From Planococcus circulans (GTDB lineage: Bacteria > Bacillota > Bacilli > Bacillales_A > Planococcaceae): 64,000 nucleotides of DNA. Both the position numbers and the translations under genes were made by a program. The notes beneath the pieces were generated by a model. That model was not told where the DNA came from and did no database searches. It saw only the letters and a list, made by a program, of their open reading frames with translations. The stretch lies in NCBI RefSeq assembly GCF_020023385.1, contig NZ_JAIQCL010000006.1, positions 135,670 through 199,669 of the forward strand, in the 5' to 3' direction. This document shows positions 8,438-17,393 of this stretch, piece by piece. The stretch's first letter is position 1; each line of letters starts with the position of its first letter.

Positions 8438-9668
8438 TTTCCATCCATCCTTTTTCGATGATTTCGATGTAATCGGCTGACAGCTCCGGAAGACGGTGTT
8501 GTTCCAATTCTTCCAATGGCAATGTAGCTGCGCCTAGATCCACATCGTTCATGGCTTGTTGCTGCTCAGGCGATAGTTTCTCCAAATCCAATGCCGACAA
8601 ATCACCCCAGTTTTCAGGAGACAATTTAGCGGTTTGGGCTTCCGGCGACATCATTTTGTTGATGGCCACCATCGCTCCTGCTTTCGCGGAAGAGTTGAAT
8701 GGAATGGATAGGAAATGCGTATTGGCGAGTGTCCCGCCTACCAGTACGAAAGTGCGGGTGGATTCAGGGAAGCGACCCTTCAGCACTTCGCTGGCAGCAA
8801 GCGCGGGGTCGTAGCTCATGGTCATGCCAATTTCACCGCTCGCAAACAACTGATCCTGCTTGGCCAGGCTTTCCGGATAGGTTTCTCCTTCACGCCATAA
8901 ATACGGTTCAATTCTGTTCAAGTATTGCCACATCGGTTCAAGCCGTGCTTCAAGGTCTTCAATATCAGCTGCCGGTTGCTGGTATTGTTCGTAGCCGCCA
9001 GTTGTTTCATAGAGCACGTGGCGGATAAAGGCACTGCCGGTAAAATCAGGCAAGGCGGGATAGGTGAACTGCCCTGGGTTGTCCTGCACCCATTCAGCCA
9101 GTTCGGCCATTGATTTTGGCGGATCTTCCGACTTGTTTTCATCGTGGACAAAAACAAATTGAGCTTTGCCCCAAGGCGCTTCCAATCCATCCACAGGTTC
9201 TCCAAAATCGGTTGCAATTTCCGGTGCTTCCGCATCGACATAGTCATTGAAATTCGGCAATTGCCCGCTAAAATCCCCCCACAGCAACTCGTTGTCTTTG
9301 GCGGCTTTGAAATTCTCGCCGTTGATCCAAATGATGTCCATGCTGCCTTTGGTCTTGCCGGCTGATTTTTCATCCACCAATTGGTTGATGATATCCTGTG
9401 AGTCGTTCATCGGCACACGGTTCAACTCAACGTCATGCTCTTCTTTCAGACGGGGAGCTACCCATTCATCGAGGTAACGGTTGATATTGTCGTTGCCTCC
9501 CCACATATACATATTGACTTCCTGTCCTGTCGCCGCTCCAGAAACTTCTTCCCAGTCACTTGTCTGCAGGCTATCTGCTTCTGCCGCAGCACCGTCTCCG
9601 GTTTCTTCAGAACACGCGGCCAATGTAAGCACTAGAAATCCTGGTGCCAGTAATGAAAACTTTTTCAT
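8421..9668 (-). CDS. YnjB-like ABC transporter substrate-binding lipoprotein
   Basis: A 415-residue lipoprotein with a signal peptide and lipobox LAAC (Cys19). The mature part has the hallmarks of the YnjB/COG4134 family: MYMWGG near residue 54, a DIIWINGENF motif near residue 110 and LPNFNDYVD soon after. These were recognised from memory of E. coli YnjB. The ligand of YnjB proteins is not established. The gene lies 35 bases after a TVP38/TMEM64 gene and directly before the two permeases, so it is the extracellular receptor of this importer. Confidence 0.85.
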   Translation of the reverse strand: MKKFSLLAPGFLVLTLAACSEETGDGAAAEADSLQTSDWEEVSGAATGQEVNMYMWGGNDNINRYLDEWVAPRLKEEHDVELNRVPMNDSQDIINQLVDEKSAGKTKGSMDIIWINGENFKAAKDNELLWGDFSGQLPNFNDYVDAEAPEIATDFGEPVDGLEAPWGKAQFVFVHDENKSEDPPKSMAELAEWVQDNPGQFTYPALPDFTGSAFIRHVLYETTGGYEQYQQPAADIEDLEARLEPMWQYLNRIEPYLWREGETYPESLAKQDQLFASGEIGMTMSYDPALAASEVLKGRFPESTRTFVLVGGTLANTHFLSIPFNSSAKAGAMVAINKMMSPEAQTAKLSPENWGDLSALDLEKLSPEQQQAMNDVDLGAATLPLEELEQHRLPELSADYIEIIEKGWMENVAKD

Positions 9669-9703
9669 TTTTCCACTTCCTAAATGCTTTAATGAACTTC
9701 CTG

Positions 9704-10363
9704 TTATTTATCGAGATTTTGTTTTTTACTCCACCGATTTCGGACGATGATCGGAACCACTGTCAAGACGACGAAAACCACGACTGCCCGAAGGATGATT
9801 TGTGGATTTCCAGTGACAAAGCTGCTGCCCAAAAAGTTATAGGCGAATGTCCCTGGTATGATGCCAATCAATGTAGCAAGCGCAAAAGAAGTGAAGCGGA
9901 CCTTCGCAAAAGCTGCCGTATAGCTGATCAAATCGAAATTGATGACCGGTATGAAACGGAACAGCAAAACGTAGAAAAATCCGTTCTGCTCCATTTGGGA
10001 TTGGATTTTTCCGGCATTGCCGGTCCATTCCTTGCGAATTAAGCTTTTCCCGAATGTTTTCGCCACATAAAAAGACAGCATCGCACCGAATGTCGCACCG
10101 ATGATAGTGTAAAGCGTTCCGAGCCAGGCACCGAAAGCCAAGCCTCCGGCAATTGATAGGACGGAGGCCGGAAAAAAGATCAACGGCCTGATCGTATAGA
10201 TGACGATGTACATGACAGGTGCCCATATGCCAAAGGACAATATCCAGCTGCGAAGATCATTGGCGTCGACATCGAAAACCGAGCGGCTAAGCCAAATGAC
10301 CAATCCGACGGCAAAAACAGCTAACAGCCATTTCCCTACCTTCAAAGTTGTGCTGCGGTTCAT
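9704..10363 (-). CDS. TVP38/TMEM64-family membrane protein, YdjX/YdjZ-like
   Basis: A 219-residue integral membrane protein of the TVP38/TMEM64 (SNARE-associated/VTT) family, with about six hydrophobic segments and the conserved FxxGxxxG-like (LAFGAWLG) and FRFIP motifs. E. coli YdjX and YdjZ belong to the same family and sit next to ynjABCDE. Its ATG overlaps the stop of the upstream flavoprotein (ATGA), which suggests coupled translation; in some bacteria the two domains occur as one polypeptide. VTT proteins are linked to lipid movement or membrane transport. The exact role here is unknown. Confidence 0.85.
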   Translation of the reverse strand: MNRSTTLKVGKWLLAVFAVGLVIWLSRSVFDVDANDLRSWILSFGIWAPVMYIVIYTIRPLIFFPASVLSIAGGLAFGAWLGTLYTIIGATFGAMLSFYVAKTFGKSLIRKEWTGNAGKIQSQMEQNGFFYVLLFRFIPVINFDLISYTAAFAKVRFTSFALATLIGIIPGTFAYNFLGSSFVTGNPQIILRAVVVFVVLTVVPIIVRNRWSKKQNLDK

Positions 10364-12243
10364 AAGTTGCGCGTGTGTGCTGAGATGCTGAAGTAACGGT
10401 TTCTCATTTCATCATAACGCTTCCGGTTGACGCCTGCATCTGAATAGCCTACACGCGAAGCTGAACGGAATTCGATTCGCTGAGCGGCATCATTAAAATA
10501 GAACTCGATATCATCCTTGAATCGCATCGTTTTGGACTTGGCGACTGCATAGACGTAATTTTCGTCATTTTGCACAATCGTTACACCTTCATACCCTTTC
10601 AGCATGCCGATCAAGTTCTTTTTCGCTTCGTTTTTGGTACCGTTATACGGCCATGCCGGCACATGCTTGTCTTTTGTTTGAGCTTGCGACGAAACCGCAT
10701 TCGGCGTTGACGGCATTTCCTTCAGACGGCCGTTTTCCACACCGAGTTTCGGCTTGACGTTGTTTTTGATGGCCATGTTGGCGATACCGATTCCAGCTGC
10801 AGTGGCGGCTCCATAAATTGCGACTTTGTCCGCCGGCAATTCTCCTGCTTTTGCTTTATTGAATGTTTTGACGACGGGCTGGTTCAATAGATTGTCGACA
10901 TAGACTTTCTTGCCGATTTTCACCAACACTTCACTGTAGGTCGGATAGGGATGGATGACACCCGATAATTTGCCCATGTTGATGTGCAGCGATTTGATGG
11001 TCTGGATTTGGCTGATGATTTCACCGGCACGGTCTCCGAGAATGCTTGCGCCTATTATATAGCCTTTTTTATCCAGAATGATCTTCACTTTGCCAATGCT
11101 GTCTTTTTTCGTATTGGCACGGTCAATATCCGCATAATCGTGTTCATAGACGCGAATGGAATCCCCGTATTTTTCACGTGCTTCCTCTTCGGATAAACCC
11201 GATCGGCCAAGTTCAGGATCCGTGTATGTACACCACGTGACATGCTCGTAATCCATTTTTCTATTGATCGGTAAAATAGCGTTTTGTGTAGCGGTAATGC
11301 CTTGTGCATTGGCCATATGGGATAATTGGTAAGGTCCGACGACATCCCCGATTGCATAAATGCCTTTAGCGGTAGTCTCCATATGATCATCCACCTGGAT
11401 GCTCTTCGAATCATATTTTACGCCTGCTTTTTCCAAGTCATAGCCTGTGACGTTTGCCTGCCGTCCCAGCGCGACCAATAACCCTTCGGCAGAAACGGTC
11501 AGTTCTTTGCCGCCTTTTTCGATTTTCAAATCGATTTGATCGCCTTTTTGCTCCGCTTTAACTGCGGTTGCGCCTGTGTGAATGGTTACACCTTCGTCGA
11601 TCAGCCGCTGCTGGATCATCAAGACCAATTCTTCTTCATCCTTCGGCAAAATCCGTTCGAATTTCTCAACCAATGTCACTTTCACACCAATGCGGTTTAA
11701 AGCCTGGCTCATTTCAACGCCGATCGCTCCTCCACCAAGAATCGTTATGGATTTCGGGAAAGATTTCCGGGTAAAGATGGTTTCGTTGGTCAAATACGAT
11801 ACCTTATCCATGCCTTCGATTGGCGGAACCATCGGTGATGACCCTGTCGAAAGGATGATTTTCTTTGCTTCAATGCGTTCCCCGTCGACTTCCACTGCAT
11901 GCGGGCCTACAAATTTTGCGTAACCATTGATGAAATCGATGCCTGATTGTTTCAGCACTTCCGGCGATTCGCCTTCGTAGACCTTCTGGATAACGTCTTG
12001 AATATCCTTTAATACAACTGAGGTGTCTACTTGCAGATTAGGTGTATATTTTCTGGCGTGATGGACTTCTTCCGCGATGTTGATCAGGGATTTACTTGGA
12101 ATACATCCGGACCAGGTACACTCTCCGCCCGGTAGATTCTTGTCGATCAACACGACTTTTTTTGAGAATCCTGCCCCTGTAAATGCGGCTGTCAGTCCGG
12201 CTGCACCAGCTCCGATTATTGCGATATCATATTTTTTTACCAT
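10360..12243 (-). CDS. Mercuric-reductase-like flavoprotein fused to a DUF1499 domain
   Basis: A 627-residue protein. Residues 1-460 are a class I pyridine nucleotide-disulfide oxidoreductase: FAD motif GAGAAG, redox pair GGECxxxxC (Cys42, Cys47), NADH motif GGGAIG near 170, and GDV near 299. The C-terminal catalytic His of glutathione-reductase-type enzymes is replaced by Tyr in HPYPTYSE (Tyr433), as in MerA, but there is no C-terminal Cys pair or N-terminal metal-binding domain. A single hydrophobic segment (about 473-493) precedes a C-terminal DUF1499 domain with FRSASRVGYSD. The second ATG was chosen because AAAGGA is correctly spaced from it. First gene of the operon; the substrate is unknown. 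Confidence 0.88.
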   Translation of the reverse strand: MVKKYDIAIIGAGAAGLTAAFTGAGFSKKVVLIDKNLPGGECTWSGCIPSKSLINIAEEVHHARKYTPNLQVDTSVVLKDIQDVIQKVYEGESPEVLKQSGIDFINGYAKFVGPHAVEVDGERIEAKKIILSTGSSPMVPPIEGMDKVSYLTNETIFTRKSFPKSITILGGGAIGVEMSQALNRIGVKVTLVEKFERILPKDEEELVLMIQQRLIDEGVTIHTGATAVKAEQKGDQIDLKIEKGGKELTVSAEGLLVALGRQANVTGYDLEKAGVKYDSKSIQVDDHMETTAKGIYAIGDVVGPYQLSHMANAQGITATQNAILPINRKMDYEHVTWCTYTDPELGRSGLSEEEAREKYGDSIRVYEHDYADIDRANTKKDSIGKVKIILDKKGYIIGASILGDRAGEIISQIQTIKSLHINMGKLSGVIHPYPTYSEVLVKIGKKVYVDNLLNQPVVKTFNKAKAGELPADKVAIYGAATAAGIGIANMAIKNNVKPKLGVENGRLKEMPSTPNAVSSQAQTKDKHVPAWPYNGTKNEAKKNLIGMLKGYEGVTIVQNDENYVYAVAKSKTMRFKDDIEFYFNDAAQRIEFRSASRVGYSDAGVNRKRYDEMRNRYFSISAHTRNL

Positions 12244-12434
12244 CTTTACCATTTCCTTTCTTTTCCTGAACTACAATCATCTTATCAAAAAGCTTAAAAA
12301 ACTTACTCTTAATCAGACTCGGATAGGTAAGATCTTTTTTAAAAAACCGTATTTCGCTTTCGAGTGGGATTACGGGTTTCAATCGGGCTCCTATTATATA
12401 CTGAAAATATCTTGAAAATGAAAAGGTGAACTTG

Positions 12435-13016
12435 ATGCTCGATACACACGCACGAAAACATGTTCAACCAGTCGTTGAAAAGACGGCTGATGTCTTGCTG
12501 AAAAAAGGCTTTACAGCTGATGGCGTGACGAAAATCGCCTTTGCCGTCGGGATGTCTTCAGGTGTTTTCATCTACCTGGACCAGCCTTTATGGGCCGTCT
12601 TCGTTCTTTGGTTCTCCGGATATCTCGATGTCGTCGATGGCACCATGGCGCGGAAAACCAAACCATCCTCCTGGGGAACATTGCTGGACATCAGTTTTGA
12701 TCGCCTGGTGGAGATCAGTGTCATTATAGGGTTAGCTTTCCGATTCCCTGATTCGATGTGGGCATTGCTGCTGTTGAGCGTCTCCATCATCGTCGCAATG
12801 ACTGTATTCCTGACGGTGGGTGCGTTATCTGATAAGCCAGGCATGAAATCGTTCTACTACCAGGCAGGACTTGCTGAAAGAACAGAAGGCTTTATACTCT
12901 TTACCCTAATGATTATTTTTTCAACATACTTAACAGCATTCACGCTGATTTTTTTCGCTGTACAGGTTGTGACGATTTTACAGCGTTTGTCTGAAGCCAA
13001 AAGGATTCTGAAGTAG
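12435..13016 (+). CDS. CDP-alcohol phosphatidyltransferase, YnjF-like
   Basis: A 193-residue membrane enzyme with the CDP-alcohol phosphotransferase signature DGxxAR-x8-GxxxDxxxD (DGTMAR, then GTLLDISFD), which binds the CDP group and two metals. Members transfer a phosphoalcohol from a CDP-activated lipid or head group. E. coli YnjF is the like-positioned member of the ynj locus. The ATG at 12435 was preferred over a GTG at 12426 because AAAAGGTG is correctly placed for it. It is divergent from the flavoprotein operon and 16 bases before another flavoprotein gene. Substrate specificity cannot be read from the sequence. Confidence 0.85.
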   Translation: MLDTHARKHVQPVVEKTADVLLKKGFTADGVTKIAFAVGMSSGVFIYLDQPLWAVFVLWFSGYLDVVDGTMARKTKPSSWGTLLDISFDRLVEISVIIGLAFRFPDSMWALLLLSVSIIVAMTVFLTVGALSDKPGMKSFYYQAGLAERTEGFILFTLMIIFSTYLTAFTLIFFAVQVVTILQRLSEAKRILK

Positions 13017-13032
13017 ACGGGAGCGGAGTGGG

Positions 13033-14124
13033 ATGAAGGCACTTGTACTGGTCGGAGGCGGACATGCGCATCTGCATTGTCTTGAACAAACAAAACATAA
13101 ATTGCCGGAAGACTGGCAAGTGGTGCTGATTTCTCCATCTTCCTATCAGTATTATTCAGGGATGTTTTCCGGATATACGGAAGGCGTTTACACGCTCGAA
13201 GATATCCGGATCAATTTGAAACGTCTTTGTGACAAGATCGGGGCACTATTTGTCGAGGATCTGATCCACACCATCGATCCGGAAAAAAAAGAATTGAAGG
13301 GCATAGATGGCAACGTTTATCACTATGATGCCGTATCATTTGATATCGGCTCACAAACCGCTATTCCAGAGACAATACAAAAACATGTCTCTTCCATCAA
13401 ACCCAATTACCGCTTTCCAGAGCAGTTGGCACAGCTGCGGGATTCTGCTTACCCCGTGATTGTCGGCGGAGGCGCTTCGGGAGTGGAATTGGCGTTTTCC
13501 ATTCTGTCATGGAGAAAACAGCAAAACTTGCCTGCCAACGTGGCGCTGTTCAGTTCGACTTCGCTCCTTTCCGGTCAAGGGCTGACAGCCTCAAAGAAAA
13601 TTGAATTCATTGCTAAGCAGAAATCTTTGCCTTTTTTTACAGATGTCTTGGTTCAAGACGTTGATGATTTCAGTGTCATCACAAGTGCAGGACGTTCGTA
13701 TCCGCACTCAGGTGTGCTTTGGCTGACAGGACCCAAAAGTTCGGACTTGTTCCGCTTTTCCGGATTGCCGACGGATGGCAGCGGTTTTCTGCTGGTCAAC
13801 GATACGCTGCAAAGCGTCAAGCATCCAGACATATTCGGGGCCGGAGATTGCATCACGATCGACCGTTATCCGTCACTTGCCAAAAATGGCGTCTATGCGG
13901 TGCGTCAAGGTCCAATCCTTTGGAAGAACCTGAAAAACAGCCTTTCTGAAGAAAGGCTGTTGCCGTTCACTCCACAAAAGCGATTCGTTTCCATCTTGTC
14001 TACTGGCGATGGCGAGGCTTTCCTTTCTTATGGAAAACAAGCGCTGCATGGTGGAATCCCCTGGAAACTCAAAAAGCATATTGACCTGAAATTCATGAAG
14101 CGCTATAAGGACCTCTATGAATAA
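13033..14124 (+). CDS. FAD oxidoreductase of the family found N-terminal to SelD
   Basis: A 363-residue pyridine nucleotide-disulfide oxidoreductase-like protein. It starts with LVGGGHAHLHCL, the variant FAD motif of the family modelled as TIGR03169, whose members form the N-terminal part of some bifunctional SelD (selenide, water dikinase) proteins and also occur alone. A second nucleotide motif VGGGASGVE is near residue 140 and an FGAGDC motif near 277. No redox cysteine pair is visible, so it is more like NADH dehydrogenase-type enzymes. It forms a two-gene unit with the CDP-alcohol phosphatidyltransferase. No selD is present in the window. Confidence 0.82.
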   Translation: MKALVLVGGGHAHLHCLEQTKHKLPEDWQVVLISPSSYQYYSGMFSGYTEGVYTLEDIRINLKRLCDKIGALFVEDLIHTIDPEKKELKGIDGNVYHYDAVSFDIGSQTAIPETIQKHVSSIKPNYRFPEQLAQLRDSAYPVIVGGGASGVELAFSILSWRKQQNLPANVALFSSTSLLSGQGLTASKKIEFIAKQKSLPFFTDVLVQDVDDFSVITSAGRSYPHSGVLWLTGPKSSDLFRFSGLPTDGSGFLLVNDTLQSVKHPDIFGAGDCITIDRYPSLAKNGVYAVRQGPILWKNLKNSLSEERLLPFTPQKRFVSILSTGDGEAFLSYGKQALHGGIPWKLKKHIDLKFMKRYKDLYE

Positions 14125-14228
14125 CAAGCTCCTCTCGGGCAGCTTGTCATTCGTAGCAGTATTGATTCAGCGATTTTGTCTAACCCGATGTTAGGAGAAA
14201 GGGATTCAACATCATACCGGAATTCTAT

Positions 14229-15248
14229 TTATCCTAAATAGCGATAGTACAAAGCTTTAGCTTCCACAACGTTCTTCGTTCCATGTACCAGGACACGGCC
14301 ATCTTTAAAAACGACAAGCCGGTGCTGTGCTGTCGAAAAAGACAGTAAATAGGGATTGCGGGACACATTCATCCCCAGTTCTGTTAAAATCCCCTCCAAA
14401 TTTTCCAAATTCCTGTCCATCTGTTGGGATGGTCGGATTTGCACTGTGTCCCTACCACATAAAATAGCGGTTTTTGTCTGCTTTTCAAAAGAAAGATATG
14501 GATAGGATCGATTTAAACCGCAGGATGAACAATCCTCTTTTTTCACTTTATCGACGGTAATGGATGAATATTGATTTTTCCAAAGATCGAACGATACGAG
14601 TTTGTTGCTTAACTGAAACGAATCTTCAACCAAAATCTTTAATGCTTCTGTAATTTGTAAAGACAAAACCATTTGCACAGCAGGATTGATGATTCCTACG
14701 GTATCACAGGTTATGCCACCCATTGGCACATCCTCCAGAAGACAACTCAGACAGGGTGTTTTTCCCGGAAGAATGGCATAATTGATTCCGTAACTTCCTA
14801 CACAGGCACTGTAGATCCATGGGGTTCGATGCTTCTGAGAAATATCGTTCATGATCATCCGTATATCAAAATTATCGCTTGCATCAATAATCAAATCAAT
14901 TCCCTCTACCAGCTGTTCCATCTCTTCGACAGAGACATCTATAACAAATGACCGGACTTCCACTTCAGAGTTGATGCGTGACAAGTGTTCTTTAGCTGCA
15001 ACGGCCTTTGGAATCCGCTGCTTCGCATCCGCCTCGGTGTAGAGTTGCTGACGCTGAAGGTTGCTCCACTCTACATAATCACGGTCCACTATAGTCAGTT
15101 TGCCGATACCTGCCCGTACCAGCATTTCTGCACTGCCTGTTCCCAGAGCTCCGGCTCCCACCACTAAAACATGCTTGTTCCTCAGTTTCCGTTGCCCTTC
15201 TCTGCCGATCGGTGCAAAAAGCTCCTGTCGTGAATATCGTCCATTCAA
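14229..15248 (-). CDS. thiF: Sulfur-carrier adenylyltransferase ThiF
   Basis: A 339-residue E1-like enzyme with nucleotide motif VGAGALGTG (about 31-39) and two zinc-type cysteine pairs (CLSC and CSSC). ThiF adenylates the C-terminal Gly of ThiS so it can receive sulfur for thiazole formation. The start is a TTG (15248) overlapping the thiG stop (TTGA); this gives the family-typical N-terminus MNGRYSRQ. The C-terminal roughly 80 residues are an extension beyond the catalytic core, as in other Bacillales ThiF/MoeB proteins. Last gene of the riboswitch-controlled operon. Confidence 0.92.
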   Translation of the reverse strand: MNGRYSRQELFAPIGREGQRKLRNKHVLVVGAGALGTGSAEMLVRAGIGKLTIVDRDYVEWSNLQRQQLYTEADAKQRIPKAVAAKEHLSRINSEVEVRSFVIDVSVEEMEQLVEGIDLIIDASDNFDIRMIMNDISQKHRTPWIYSACVGSYGINYAILPGKTPCLSCLLEDVPMGGITCDTVGIINPAVQMVLSLQITEALKILVEDSFQLSNKLVSFDLWKNQYSSITVDKVKKEDCSSCGLNRSYPYLSFEKQTKTAILCGRDTVQIRPSQQMDRNLENLEGILTELGMNVSRNPYLLSFSTAQHRLVVFKDGRVLVHGTKNVVEAKALYYRYLG

Positions 15249-16012
15249 TTAAAACTCATTCCTTCAACTGGACTGCTGGCAGTGGCATATCGTTTTTGGG
15301 GAATTCGTCCAGCTTCAAATCCCAATCTTCCTGCTTCGATCGAAAATTTCATCGCTTCGGCCATTTTTACTGGATCTTTTGCACCGGAAACCGCAGTATT
15401 CAACAAGACCCCAGCCGCTCCCAATTCCATTGCAATGGCAGCATCTGAAGGTGTTCCTATTCCTGCATCCACAATAACTGGAACCTGGCATTGTTCAATT
15501 ATGAAAGAAAGATTCAATGGATTGATGATTCCTTGGCCGGAACCGATGGGAGATGCTCCGGGCATGATCGCGTGGCAGCCTAATTCTTCAAGGCGCCTTG
15601 CCAGAAGTACATCATCCGACGTATATGGCAATACGGTAAATCCTTCTTTCACTAGCTCTTCCGATGCTTTTAATGTTTCAACTGGATCCGGCAGCAAGGT
15701 TTTTAGACACCCGATTACTTCAACTTTAACCATGTCACAAAGGCCCGATGCCTTAGCTAGTTTCGCGATCCGAACCGCTTCTTCCGCTGTCTTCGCTCCA
15801 GCTGTATTTGGAAGCAAGGTGTATTTTGTAATATCCAGATTTTCAAGGAAGTTAGGTTGTCCTGCTTCAAAAATATTCATCCGCCGAACTGAAAACGTCA
15901 ATATTTCTGTACCTGACACATCCACGGCTTTCCTTTGTATATCAAAATCAGGATACTTTCCTGTGCCTAATAATAATCTTGATGAAAATTCGTAACCACC
16001 TATTTTTAACAT
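15245..16012 (-). CDS. thiG: Thiazole synthase ThiG
   Basis: A TIM-barrel protein of 255 residues with typical family segments: [10 protein letters not shown] near the N-terminus, [12 protein letters not shown], and the phosphate-binding GIGTPSDA and GVLLNTA motifs. ThiG condenses 1-deoxyxylulose 5-phosphate, dehydroglycine and ThiS-thiocarboxylate to the thiazole phosphate. The ATG at 16012 (MLKIGGYEF) is preferred over the one at 16018, which abuts the GGAGGAGG ribosome binding site. It follows thiS and overlaps thiF. Confidence 0.95.
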   Translation of the reverse strand: MLKIGGYEFSSRLLLGTGKYPDFDIQRKAVDVSGTEILTFSVRRMNIFEAGQPNFLENLDITKYTLLPNTAGAKTAEEAVRIAKLAKASGLCDMVKVEVIGCLKTLLPDPVETLKASEELVKEGFTVLPYTSDDVLLARRLEELGCHAIMPGASPIGSGQGIINPLNLSFIIEQCQVPVIVDAGIGTPSDAAIAMELGAAGVLLNTAVSGAKDPVKMAEAMKFSIEAGRLGFEAGRIPQKRYATASSPVEGMSFN

Positions 16013-16014
16013 AG

Positions 16015-16218
16015 TCATCCTCCTCCTACAAAATGCACCAATTCAATTTTATCCCCGAAAGAAATCAGAGTTTCAGCATGCTTCTCTTTCCCAACTATTT
16101 CAGCGTTCAATTCAACAATGATCACTTTCTGATTCAATTCAAAATGTCGCAGCAGCTCAGTTACCGTCTCCACCGTATTTGGTACGACCACCCGTTCTCC
16201 GTTAACCACCAACTTCAT
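16015..16218 (-). CDS. thiS: Sulfur carrier protein ThiS
   Basis: A 67-residue ubiquitin-like protein beginning MKLVVNGE and ending in GGG, the C-terminal glycine being the site of adenylation by ThiF and conversion to a thiocarboxylate. The ATG at 16218 is chosen over an upstream GTG because AAGGAAG is 8 bases from it. The last bases of the gene form the ribosome binding site of thiG, which ties the two expression levels together. Confidence 0.93.
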   Translation of the reverse strand: MKLVVNGERVVVPNTVETVTELLRHFELNQKVIIVELNAEIVGKEKHAETLISFGDKIELVHFVGGG

Positions 16219-16234
16219 TTTCAACACTTCCTTA

Positions 16235-17359
16235 TCAATTTTTTCTTCTGATCAATCGTTCGATACGAAAAGAAGAGAGATCAAGTGATGGTGTTTTTCC
16301 TTCAATCAAATCAGCCATCACTTCTCCCGTAATCGGCGACAGCAAGATCCCATTTCTGTAATGGCCTGTCGCGATAAATAAGCCGCTGTAGTCAGGATGT
16401 TCACTCATAAAAGGCAAACCGTCCGCAGTTTGTGGACGTATTCCAGCCCAAGCCCCTTCCCATTCTGCTTCTTCTATAGAAGGCACCAGCTTCTTTGCAT
16501 TTTCCTTCAATAACGAAATGCCTTTTACAGTGGTCTGCGGATTAAATGTATTCGGTATAACGGTTGCGCCTACAATGATTCTCCCGTCTTTCTTCGGCAC
16601 CAGATAGCAGCCGGAAGTGAAGATCGTGCTGGATAATAACGGCGTTTCTGTCCGCACAGAAAAACATTCCCCCTTTACAGGATGGGTGATAGTCGGTAAA
16701 CCCATTTTACTTAACAAGACTTCGCTCCATGCCCCCCCTGCCACCACGATATTTGCGCTCATGAAGTCCCCTTCAGATGTAGCGACTCCTGTCATTATGC
16801 CCTTAGAAGAGTGAAAGGACTGAACTTCTACATCTTCTTTAATGACAGAACCAAAAGCCTCAGCTGACTTTAAAAACCCTAATGCCAGTTGAGGAGCGGC
16901 AACTTGGCCATCTCGTTCTAGATACATGGCTCCCATCACCTCGCTAGATATTGCCGGTTCCCTTCTTCTAGCTTCATCACCCGTAAGCAATTCGGCCCGT
17001 TCGTTATTCTGTCTGTGGACTTCCAGGATTCGACGGTGCTCCTGCTGTTCTTTATCGGTTAAGGCAAGCTTCAACATCCCTTTATTGACAAGTTCAATAT
17101 CAATTCCACTCGCAATCTTCAGCTCATCGGCCAAGCCGTTAAACATCGCCCTGCTGGTCTTCGCTAATAGAAAAAGCGGTCCTTCTCCTTCCAATTCCGC
17201 TTGCGCACCAAGCATCCCAGCTGCAGCACCAGATGCTTGACCAGCAAGGCGTCCTTTTTCCAATAGCAACACCTCCATTCCTCTTTTCGCCAAACTATAG
17301 GCTATTGAACCGCCGATGACTCCACCCCCAACTACAATTGCTTCAAATGTTCTGTTCAT
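16235..17359 (-). CDS. thiO: Glycine oxidase ThiO
   Basis: A 374-residue FAD-dependent amine oxidase of the DAO family. It opens with the FAD motif VVGGGVIGGS (about 10-19) and contains the GAWAGIRPQTADGLPF segment and a GHYRNGILLSP motif typical of glycine oxidases. It oxidises glycine to dehydroglycine for ThiG, the route used by aerobic Bacillales instead of ThiH. It lies between tenI and thiS in the thiamine operon. Confidence 0.94.
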   Translation of the reverse strand: MNRTFEAIVVGGGVIGGSIAYSLAKRGMEVLLLEKGRLAGQASGAAAGMLGAQAELEGEGPLFLLAKTSRAMFNGLADELKIASGIDIELVNKGMLKLALTDKEQQEHRRILEVHRQNNERAELLTGDEARRREPAISSEVMGAMYLERDGQVAAPQLALGFLKSAEAFGSVIKEDVEVQSFHSSKGIMTGVATSEGDFMSANIVVAGGAWSEVLLSKMGLPTITHPVKGECFSVRTETPLLSSTIFTSGCYLVPKKDGRIIVGATVIPNTFNPQTTVKGISLLKENAKKLVPSIEEAEWEGAWAGIRPQTADGLPFMSEHPDYSGLFIATGHYRNGILLSPITGEVMADLIEGKTPSLDLSSFRIERLIRRKN

Positions 17360-17393
17360 AGAAATCCTCTCCTCATAGCACCAGATAAAAACT

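Noticed and set aside
10360-12243. Annotation as mercuric reductase (merA)
   Set aside because: The redox Cys pair and the Tyr match MerA, but the C-terminal vicinal Cys pair and the N-terminal metal-binding domain are absent, there is no merR or mer transport gene nearby, and a DUF1499 domain is attached.
14124-14147. Terminator after the SelD-family flavoprotein gene
   Set aside because: ACAAGCT and AGCTTGT can pair, but the stem is only 7 bp and no T run follows.
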